Source: Pyrus communis
Taxonomy: Eukaryota > Streptophyta > Magnoliopsida > Rosales > Rosaceae
Direction: 5' to 3'
Length of the DNA stretch: 64,000 nt
Assembly (NCBI RefSeq): GCF_963583255.1
Contig: NC_084814.1
Span: 19,383,164-19,447,163, forward strand
Part shown: piece by piece, positions 55,525-64,000 of the stretch
How positions within the stretch are numbered: the stretch's first letter is position 1
Layout: every line of letters begins with the position of its first letter
The notes under the pieces: generated by a model
What the model was told of the DNA's origin: nothing
Databases searched by the model: none
What the model saw: the letters and a program-made list of their open reading frames with translations, nothing else
Position numbers and translations under genes: made by a program

Positions 55525-56770
55525 GGGGGAGTGAGAGGTTTTTGTTTTTGTTTTTTGTTTTTAATTTTTTAATTTTTAATATTAGAGATATTTTAACATT
55601 ACATGTAGATGAGGCTTCAATAAAAAAATAGTAAAATTTGGACCTATGAAATTACATTATTGCCCATCATTTTTTTGTGTGATAGAAGACTAAGTTGTCT
55701 TTTCACCATTTTTAGTTGACAAAGAGGATTTCATTAATTAATATAGATAGAAACTGAACGTCTTAACAATGATGATTAATGTAATTGCATTGCATCGTTC
55801 ATTATCCTAAATTTAATAAAATAATTATTTTTTATTTGAATATATAAAACTAATAGGAAACTAGATATTAATCCTTGAAAAAGATTATTTTAGACTAAAA
55901 CCTTAACCAAGATAAAAAACTAATTATAGTCCTTTGACTTATGTCCAAATCAACATTTATATTTAATGGCAGACTTAATTTTTTTTCTTCCTATATTATA
56001 CTTGAGTGAATTATAATGTCTCATATTTAATTTATTTATAACTTTTCATTTTATTGCTAACATAAATGATTCTACTTAAAAATGAAACTTTTTGTCCAAC
56101 CCAAAAAATTATCTTCAACCGTGTAAGAAGAAAAGGCTATGGCCACCGTCCACATCTAATATTTCTTCTTCTTATACATCTAATAGTGCATGATTTATTT
56201 TTACCATTTTTTTATAGTGTTAATGATGTATTTTTACCTTCTCATACATCGAATCTACCGATTTTTTCTTTTGATGTTAATGTATCAATACTTCCACACC
56301 TATATGTACATCTGTACCGACACTTCCATACTGAAGCTAATGTATCAATACTTTCGTACCTATATATATGTATGTACATATGTGTACATATGTACCGGCA
56401 CTTCCATACTGATATCTTCGTACCAATGTGCACGTATATACCTATATATATACCGACGCTTATCCAATTCCTATATATATAGATAATAAGGATTTGTTAT
56501 ACTGTTTTTTTGTGATATATATTTTAAGGGTTATTATTTAATATTTTAACCTATTGTTTTTGTAGTTGATTTTTCTATCTTTGACTTCTTAAGGTGACTG
56601 ACCTAAAATTACTATAGACTTAATTTGTTTGTCAGCAAGTATAAATTAGTATAATTTACCTTAGTTGGATTTATCTTATTGACTTTCGTAACAAAATTTA
56701 AACGTTTTTGAATTTTGAATGGTTTATTAAAAAAATATATTTAAGCCTTAATTATGGAATAGGTTGACAA
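55525..56770. other. AT-rich intergenic DNA with GTAC-rich repeats at 56280-56460
   Basis: No gene is recognised. ATGTATCAATACTT, TGTACCGACACTTCCATACTGA and TTCGTACC units repeat two to three times at 56280-56460, similar in theme to 19440-19720. Confidence 0.45.
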
Positions 56771-56774
56771 TTTA

Positions 56775-57413
56775 TGTGACATCCCACATCGTCCAGGGGA
56801 GTGATCCTTATATGTATATTCCCATCCTTACCTAGCACGAGGCCTTTTGGGAGCTCACTGGCTTCGGGTTCCATCGGAACTCCGAAGTTAAGCGAGAAGG
56901 GGGCTTGAGCAATCCCATGATGGGTGACCCACTGGGAAGTTGCTCGTGAGTTCCCAAAAACAAAACCGTGCGGGAATGGTAAGCCCAAAGCGGACAATAT
57001 CGTGCTACGGTGGTGGAGCGGGCCCGGGAAGTGATCCGCCCCGGACCAGGATGTGACAATTTGGTATCAGAGCCTAACCCTGGCCGTGGTGTGTCGATGA
57101 GGACGTCGGGCCCCTAAGGGGGGTGGATGTGTGACATCCCACATCGCCCAGGGGAGTGATCCTTATATGTATATTCCCATTCTTACCTAGCACGAGGCCT
57201 TTTGGGAGCTCACTGGCTTCAGGTTCCATCGAAACTCCGAAGTTAAGTGAGAAGGGGGCTTTAGCAATCCCATGATGGGTGAGCCACTGGGAAGTTGCTC
57301 GTGAGTTCCCAAAAACAAAACCGTGAGGGAATGGTAAGCCCAAAACGGATAATATCGTGCTACGGTGGTGGAGCGGGCCCGGGAAGTGATCCGCCCCGGG
57401 CCGGGATGTGACA
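56775..57413 (+). mobile_element. Cassandra-type TRIM retrotransposon, plus strand
   Basis: Two 284-bp LTRs (56775-57058 and 57130-57413), each TGTGACATCCC...GATGTGACA, differ at only a few positions. The 71-bp centre carries the primer-binding site TGGTATCAGAGC at 57062-57073, matching initiator tRNA-Met, and a purine tract AAGGGGGGTGGATG before the second LTR. The 5S-like block AACTCCGAAGTTAAGCGAGA plus ATGATGGGTGACCCACTGGG keeps the 5S box A and box C. Flanks ATTTA and ATTTT are a near-match 5-bp TSD. It lies 2.5 kb from an inverted relative at 53.6 kb, whose LTRs are 28 bp shorter. Confidence 0.93.
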
Positions 57414-57419
57414 ATTTTA

Positions 57420-57917
57420 ATGGCAAAGTTTGTAAATATGGTAGGTAATAGAGGTATCTTGTAATATGATGTGGTGGTGAATATTATATTAGGGACTTAA
57501 ATAAGATTTTGAAACCTATTCAGGTTATAATCTTAAAATTATCTTATATAGGCCCTAAAATCTAATTGCCCTAAACTAACACACTTGTTAATCACACACC
57601 TAATAAAGTAGTAGGCCAAATAATTTGATGCAAGATTCATTTGTACGGGAGAATATTATAACAACAAATATGTCAACTTTATGAACCTAAATAATATTAC
57701 TCTGAATTGGTAATGACAAACGTGTGAGATCCTTGTTATCAGTAACCACACATTTCAAATCGACGCCAAAACAACCGCAATTTTCAGACTTAGCTGTCGT
57801 GTTTATACTCCAAGCTTCTGTCACTCACTGCCGAATTCGATGACCACCCCATTTAGTCCACACGATTTCAAACTCTCTTGTGTAAACTGATCAAGATCTG
57901 TCTAGGTTTTAAGCAAT

Positions 57918-57954
<37 letters not shown>

Positions 57955-58570
57955 ACTCAAAAGTTACCATGTACATGCATGTATGACAGATCTATATATA
58001 TATAATATAGGGGATACAAAACCATGAACGTATCTGTCAAGGTTCAGCTCTCTAAATTTTGCCCTATGGGCTATGTAATGTTTATCATATTATGTTCTAC
58101 GCCAGGTGTGTATACAAACCCTCACTCTCTCTTAGTTAAGTTAGCAAGCTTGCTGGGTTGATTAAATTCATTCTCATACATCATGGAATTTTCTCTTTCA
58201 CCAAAATTTGCATGCTTCCTATATGAGCTTATTGATACTCGCTCAAATTAATTAACTTCATTATTCCGTCTTGATAACATCTAGGGAAGGAGTGGAAAGC
58301 TCCAATGCTGCTTGAAATATACAATTTTTTTCTCATTCTGCACACTATGTCCAGATGTGTGCATGTAAAAAGGGATATACGAAAATAACTTTCAATATAT
58401 ACCATACGCAGGGTGGCGCACACATGCATGAAAAATTTATCTAGCTTCTTGTCAAATTAGTTGTCATCAAATACAAACTGAAGTGAACTTAATTTGATAT
58501 AAGAAAGAAGTTGTTTTAGACGAGCAGAAATTAAACAGAACCAAAAAAGGGAAAGAAAAACACACATGCA
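57420..58570. other. Intergenic DNA downstream of the ERF gene
   Basis: No gene is seen. A (TA)n run lies at 57923-57948. Sequence up to 58655 should include the ERF 3' UTR. Confidence 0.45.
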
Positions 58571-58655
58571 TCACAATTATATAAGCCTTTTACTCTCCTT
58601 AATCGATCGTTCAATCTGATCTCCTACCGTTCCCATAGCTATTAATTCACTCTTA

Positions 58656-61088
58656 TCATCTTGAGTGACTGCTGTCAAAGTCTTTCCTATACTTATGAGG
58701 AAGGCCCGAACTTGAACTCGAAAAAGAAGAACCGAACTGCATCGAAAAGCTTGGGAGCTTTGCCGCTTGTTGAGATGGCATGGAGGACGACGACAACAAG
58801 AATGCAGAAGATGTGACATTATTATATTGTGTACAATCGAAAGCACTGGAAGAAGTTGGTCGAGTAATATTAGGCTCAGGAGGACTAATGTTCAAGCTGT
58901 TTTGTTGATCAGTAGTTATTAATGTGAGGCAACCTGACTCATAGCTCCATTGAACTCTCTCGGGGAAGTTTAGCTTAGCTTTGCTTCCTTTGAAGTTGAG
59001 TGCTGCTTTATCATAAGCTAGTGCTGCAGCCTCAGCTGTGTCAAAAGTGCCCAGCCACACTCGGGCTGCCTTCACCGGATCACGAATCTCAGCAGCCCAC
59101 TTTCCCCATGGTCTCCGCCTCACTCCTCTGTAATGTTGTCTCCCCAAATTTCCTTCACACAAACATATATATTAATTTCTCAAAAATATCAAACCTGAAA
59201 AAGATTCATTTCATCCATAGGCGGAGACAGTACCTAGGTTTGAGTAATGCTAGAAGGATCGTGCTAGTTGAACATAGTCAATACTCGCTTCTTCTTAGAT
59301 TCAATTCTATCCGTGGTGCTCAACTGTTATTTGACACATTATAACATTTCACTTTTTGTTTGAAAATATGATCCCTCTAACATTAGCTCAAAACATGTAC
59401 TTTACTAATTAAGACAGGTTTATGAAAAGTTTTTGACGATGAAGATGATTATCACAAAATCCTAATATGCACCAGTTTGGGCCCAAAATAATATTTTGGG
59501 CTGAGCTTAGAGTCGTTCTCGGTCCAATAACATTTATCTGGAATCCTTTCATGGGCCGTCCAATCAAGGTCGGCCGAATCCTATTACGGAGAGGATTGGT
59601 TTAGATAAGGGTGAGGTAGTCGAACCCTAGTGCAACGAGAAGTCTTAAAGATGAGGATGCTTAGAATTAGGGGATGAATCTGGTTCGTTAAGAAGCTTGG
59701 TTCAAAGTCCTATAGGGGTTAGGATTGATCAAAACCTAATCAGATTGGGTTGAGGAGTTCTAATCCAAATGGATATCTTTAGTTTGGCCATAAGGGGGTT
59801 CGCTGCTATAAATAGAGAGGGAAGTGCATCATTCAGGGCCCCTCCAAATCAACACACAAATTGCCCTGCGCAAAGCTTCTCAACAACCCTGAGATTTTTT
59901 CCTCTCCCCCTTTCTTCTCACCAACACATCTTCAGTTTGGATAGACAACATTGTGAAGGCAACCGGCGACATCTTCAGTTTGTATAGACAACACTAGAGC
60001 CGTGGAATAAGCCGATCAAGGAGCACCTTCAGTTTGGATAGACATCACTGCTTCGAGACCAACTGGTTATTTATCCAAGTCTTGGTCAACAAGGATTTCC
60101 GAGTCCTTGTTGGTAGAGGCCATCTCATCAACCTTCTCGACGAAGTGAGGTGTTACCAGATTACTACATTCGGCACATTGAAAGCTGAATTTGAAATTGA
60201 ACTTCGCAAAACTAGCAGCCTTGTCTTCAGGCTCTAGAACCGGAAGGTCGAGACGTGTTCCTTCATCGGACGCAGTTGCAAGATCAAGAAGTCAGCAGTG
60301 TGGCTAACGCCACATCAACATATTTTACTCCCTGGCCGAACTCGGCCAACGAGTTGGCACACCTCGTACACAACCGAAGGACATAGTTAGCTCATTAATT
60401 ACTCGGCCTGCGCACCACATAGGCTTGGTAGTTTTTAAGGTCAACAACACCACTTGGGTATTTATCTCTTCTAATATATGTATAAAGTTCAAATCGGAAA
60501 AAAATTAATAAATAAGTTGAAGCATTATACTTGAGAAAGGAATGCTAGAGTGATATCTATAACTATATAAAGATAATGATTTCTGCACAACCTCTTCATC
60601 CAATCTCAATGCCAGAAATAAAGAGTGAGCAGTAGGAGAAAATAGGGACGCCACAATCCACATAACTAAACGGAGGAAGAAAATCATATGATTAGTTATA
60701 CAGAAGCCCCCTAAATCCCTTATGAGGGAGATCAAGTAGTTCTGCTGGAAATATACCAAAAAGTTATTTTTGTCACAGAAGACCAAAAAGAAGATTAATT
60801 CATTGTTGATAATACATATAATATAATACCTTGATCTTGAAGTAGTACCGGTTGAGATTGAGTCTCTGTAGGGCTGGACTGTGAGGTGATTAATGGATTT
60901 ATTCTTTGCACTTGAGCAAGTGCGTTATTACTTTGGTCACTTTTTTTTCTGATCACCTGAGCTAGAGCTGAAACCATGGCAGAAGTGTCTTGCTGAGATC
61001 GAGTCGAGTAAACAGGAAAGATTTGATCCTCCTCTTTCTCCTCCGATTCAACCGAAGCCAGCGGCCTCTTCCCATGTTTTCGATCCAT
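58656..61088 (-). CDS. Group X AP2/ERF transcription factor (ERF113/114/115-like)
   Basis: Exon 1 (61088-60830) and exon 2 (59152-58656) join across a 1677-bp intron, with CAAG before GTATTA and a GTGTGAAG acceptor, to give 251 aa. The N-terminus [20 protein letters not shown]...MVSALAQVI matches the acidic motif and MVSAL motif of ERF114 (EBE) and ERF115. The AP2 domain follows the junction ([59 protein letters not shown]), with the WAAEIRD and Ala/Asp residues of the ERF type that bind GCC boxes. The tail is Ser-rich ([18 protein letters not shown]). Related factors control lateral growth, wound responses and stem-cell division. Exon 2 has no ATG of its own before the AP2 domain, which supports the splice. 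Confidence 0.9.
59515..60440. repeat. LTR-like or other repeat block inside the ERF intron
   Basis: This GC-richer block in an AT-rich intron holds a TATA box (CTATAAATAG at 59806-59815). About 120 bases on, ACATCTTCAGTTTGGATAGACA-like units repeat three times (59930, 59970 and 60027). The promoter-like layout suggests LTR or retroelement sequence, but its ends and TSD were not found. The open frame 59769-59987 has no domain. Confidence 0.4.
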
Positions 61089-61135
61089 TTTATGAATCTA
61101 GATATTAATATTTTGACGTTATATATAGATGAGTC
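61089..61135 (-). promoter_or_regulatory. TATA-like box upstream of the ERF gene
   Basis: On the minus strand CTATATATAACGTCA lies about 30 bases before the ATG. That is close for a start codon at 61088, so the leader may be very short, or a downstream start or a more distal promoter may be used. Confidence 0.35.
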
Positions 61136-61259
61136 AGAATCGAGAGGGACACCAACAACTGATTCAAATTCGTTCTAGCTTTACGGCGTACATTAAAAGT
61201 AGACAGTAGATTAAGGCAAGAAAAGAACGAGATGAGAGGAGAACAATGAGAGGAGGAGG

Positions 61260-62460
61260 AAGACAGGTGGGATATAGGGTTTGCTACAGAAACATCTAGA
61301 CTTTATACATATTTCGTTATAGTGGTGTGAACGTTTGAAGAATCCATTAGTCCTCCAACATTATTTATTCCATGTATATGTATATGTATATGTGAATTTA
61401 GTTGAGTTCAATATTTATTGTTCTTTATTCCTTTACACCGCATTCCTATACAAATATATGCAAATTTGTGAAGTTGGACGTTGGAAATCAAACCCTTACT
61501 CAAATGTGATGCTAGTTTAGGTCTGATTTTCGTATGGATCGGATTGGAAACAAAGTTTTCAATTTCGGTTTCAAAATTTTGAAATTGGAACGGATCCGAT
61601 AGGATATCACAATCTCAAATTCAAAATTTTTCAAAATCCGAGTAATCATGAAAATTTCGGAACATAATTTGGAAATGTAATACATTTGCTAGTCAATCGG
61701 TTAATTTGACCATTCAATGATAATGTGTGAATTGTGGATCCCACATTTTTACTTATGTTTAATAAAAAAACAATGAACAAAAGGTATCCAAAACTAACAA
61801 TAAAATATAAAATTTGATTACAAAATGCATATTTTGAGTATATAACTTTAAAAAGTCAGAATACTTTGAATTTTTTTTTTTTTTTGTCAGAATCAGTTCG
61901 GAACACTTTGAATATATTCCAATGACCGTGCAGATACCACCAGTAATGAAGTGGTTCTCCTCCCCTAAATCTGTTAATTTCAGGGGGCTAGAAATATAGA
62001 GTGTAAAGGAAATTTCTAGTTTCTGACAACAGGCCTACTAGTCAGAGGCGGATAGAGCAGATGTGAGGAAGGCAAAATCTTCACTCACAAAACGCGCGGG
62101 CAGATAGAAATGCATTTCAATTTTCATTCCAATTTTTCAGAAAATATTGAATTTGAAATTTTGAAGTCCAAATTCGAAAGTTTTACCTTCAAAATCAAAA
62201 ACACTATCCCAACTTAGACCACTATGCTAGTCATTCAACTGTAATAACCTTAATCCTAATCTAACCAACATATATATGGGATGCGAAGGACATGAGTTTA
62301 AAGCACTAAGCTTAGTTTTCTTAGCAGCTCCGAGTTTGGATTGCAATCAAACAAGAGTTACGTACTATGTCTTTTTCAACATGTTTACTTGTTGGAATGA
62401 AAACTGAAATTATACTAATTAGGAATATATCATGATGATTATAAGTTTTATATAATTGTT
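61260..62460. other. Intergenic DNA without a recognised gene
   Basis: AT-rich. AAATTTTGAAATTGGAAC and related GAAATTTCGG strings at 61555-61680 and 62110-62190 are a diffuse low-complexity repeat. Confidence 0.45.
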
Positions 62461-62464
62461 TTTT

Positions 62465-62627
62465 TAACAAACGATATTATCTACATTGAGGGAGATAGAG
62501 GTGGGCTTAGTCTCATAATGGGTTAGCAATAATGTGGTTCAAATTCACCTCTGGCAAGAATTGAACCTAAGACCTCTTATTTATAAGTGAAGAGGAAATA
62601 TCACTCGACCGTAGTACTAAGTGACTA
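62465..62627 (-). mobile_element. SINE-like element of the second family, minus strand
   Basis: On the minus strand a tRNA-like head (TTAGTACTACGGTCGAGTGA, TCTTAGGTTCAATTC as box B) resembles the first family. The body ends in CTCAATGTAGATAATATCGT followed by TTTGTTAAAAAA. The fragment at 8812-8892 shares this tail. No clear TSD was read. Confidence 0.65.
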
Positions 62628-63001
62628 TATATATAAATAAAAATAAAAAATAAAAAAAAAACTTTAAAATTAAGCTTAACTTAAGAAAAGAAAAGAAAAA
62701 AGCGCTCATCAAGCCACTTAGCTGACTTTAATTGATCTTTTAGGCCATTTTCAGTCATGACGGCCAAATGTAGTTTGGGGCTACATTTTAGCCATCTAAT
62801 ATATTATTATTTAATTATGCAACATGAACTATATTTTTATCATCTCTACCTCACACCACTACCACCACCAGTTCTCACACAATCAAACACCACCACCAGA
62901 TCTCGCACAATCAGACACCACCAAATCTCACCAACTCAACACTACAATGACACCAAACACTACCACCAAATTACCCCATCCAACCCTTACTTGCTCATCC
63001 T

Positions 63002-63002
<1 letters not shown>

Positions 63003-63042
<40 letters not shown>
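63003..63042. repeat. (GA)n microsatellite, about 20 units
   Basis: A pure GA run within a short CCA-rich to GA-rich stretch; surrounding open frames are low-complexity artefacts. Confidence 0.95.
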
Positions 63043-63046
<4 letters not shown>

Positions 63047-63099
63047 AAAGGAGAATCAAATTGAGAAGAGAGAGACGATAATAAAAGCAAGTGGAGCTC

Positions 63100-64000
63100 A
63101 CAAAAAAATGTAGCCCTAGGCTACTGGGCTTGCTATGTTTGGCAAACGTGATGGCCATTTGGCTCAATGATAAAGGATTTAATTCGATGTTGACAAGGAT
63201 TTAGCTCGTTTATTGGAAATGGATTTTGAGCAATTTCGGGCTAAATGAATGGCCTTAGGTTTGAAATCCTTCTTCATTACCAAGTTAGTTTTTTTTCTTT
63301 CTGAAGTAATGGGTTTTGGAATGCTTTTGTTTGAAACATAAATAATATTAAGGACATACATGTGCCCTTAAAGTTTTTTTGCTTTCTGACTTCTCGTGTT
63401 TACAAATTCTAGCTTTTGATGCAACTACTAAACAAGCCCTAACACAATTAATCATTCTCACAATACAACAGAAAAATTTTGTTTTAAAAGCAAAACAATA
63501 TCAAAGCAGCCCTAACACATACAATCATGTTGCGCCCGAATACAATTCATAATCCATGACAATATTTAAAGCATTTTAGTACTTTTTTCTTGCTTTAAAT
63601 AATGTTTGTCATTTTCCATTTTTGTCAAACACTTGATTCTAGCGAGTAAGTTTATTATTTGTGGGTATTCTCAACTTCAACCGGAATTTGTTTTTTCATG
63701 AGATATTGGCTCTAGCTATCAATAATTAATGTTCTTAAGTTGACATATTCTAAACTTGACCAGAAAACTTTCACCAGAAAGAGAAGTAATTTTACTTTAG
63801 CCTACACGAAAGAGATCAAAGAGTATTATGATCCTTTCTCGTGTAACCAAAAATATATCTACGATCCTCATGAGCTCAAAGTTTGCTCCTTATTAGTTTC
63901 GTAGTGATGACATCGACAGGATCAGTTCGACCTCGAACTCAAACACCCTTCCAGCCTAGCGTCACGATGAATCTGTTTGCTATTTGGTGTTTCTTTTTCA
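63100..64000. other. Intergenic DNA at the window end
   Basis: No gene or element that I can identify. The last 100 bases are GC-richer and could begin another feature. Confidence 0.4.

Noticed and set aside
55443..55631. Arg/Glu-repeat ORF
   Set aside because: It is a translation of a (GA)n microsatellite.
56850..56965. 5S rRNA gene
   Set aside because: The 5S-like stretch lies inside both LTRs of a TRIM with a PBS and purine tract; it is Cassandra LTR sequence, not a ribosomal gene.
58577..59162. ERF as a single-exon gene starting in exon 2
   Set aside because: Exon 2 has no ATG before the AP2 domain, and the exon at 61088 carries the family N-terminus in matching phase.
62757..63113. 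118-codon ORF
   Set aside because: It is low-complexity CCA-rich plus (GA)n sequence with no domain.

Overview
The window is nuclear DNA of a flowering plant. It is AT-rich, its genes carry GT-AG introns, and long stretches are transposon remains. The LFY sequence, the two Cassandra-type TRIMs with 5S-like LTRs and the repeat families suggest Rosaceae, probably the apple/pear tribe. That placement rests on family resemblance, not on a search. All exon structures were worked out by hand from splice motifs, reading phase and homology.

Genes, left to right. (1) The end of a plus-strand gene stops at 193. (2) A minus-strand chloroplast rubredoxin-like membrane protein lies at 243-1008, tail to tail with it. 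(3) An IRX10/IRX10-L type GT47 xylan synthase gene lies at 2308-4483, minus. (4) An orphan Sec14-type first exon lies at 15770-15973, 4.6 kb upstream of a complete six-exon Sec14/CRAL-TRIO gene at 20591-22240, both plus. (5) LEAFY lies at 29513-31940, plus, with three exons and 406 aa. (6) A tRNA-Ser(AGA) lies at 32313-32394, minus. (7) A decayed VIM/ORTH (PHD-RING-SRA-RING) locus lies at 44111-48875, plus. It has a frameshift, two in-frame stops and two broken splice sites, but an intact last exon with three AT-hook-like repeats. (8) A PAM16/TIM16 import-motor gene lies at 50225-51342, plus. (9) A group X ERF (ERF113/114/115-like) lies at 58656-61088, minus, split by a 1.7 kb intron. These genes are independent units for electron transfer, wall synthesis, lipid transfer, floral identity, chromatin, mitochondrial import and growth control. 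They do not form a pathway.

Mobile DNA fills most of the rest, and target-site duplications (TSDs) can be read for many copies. They include MITEs with 9-bp TSDs at 1.8 and 6.5 kb, tRNA-derived SINEs at 7.6 and 9.4 kb, and a 3.3-kb solo-LTR-like element at 9853-13128. A 5'-truncated LINE with a 17-bp TSD lies at 13911-14968, hAT-type elements lie at 6.9, 26.2, 35.2 and 37.1 kb, and two Cassandra TRIMs lie at 53.6 and 56.8 kb.

The 33-43 kb block is the most layered part. A degenerate three-unit tandem array has been split by a long-TIR Mutator-like element with a hAT inside it, by a second hAT and by a small repeat. Beside it lies a satellite-like array of about twelve ~105-bp monomers with a three-monomer (~315 bp) higher-order period. 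A two-monomer relative sits at 33.2 kb. No wholly new biochemical system was found. The best leads are this nested block, the monomer array, the decayed VIM locus with its AT-hook tail, and the orphan Sec14 exon.
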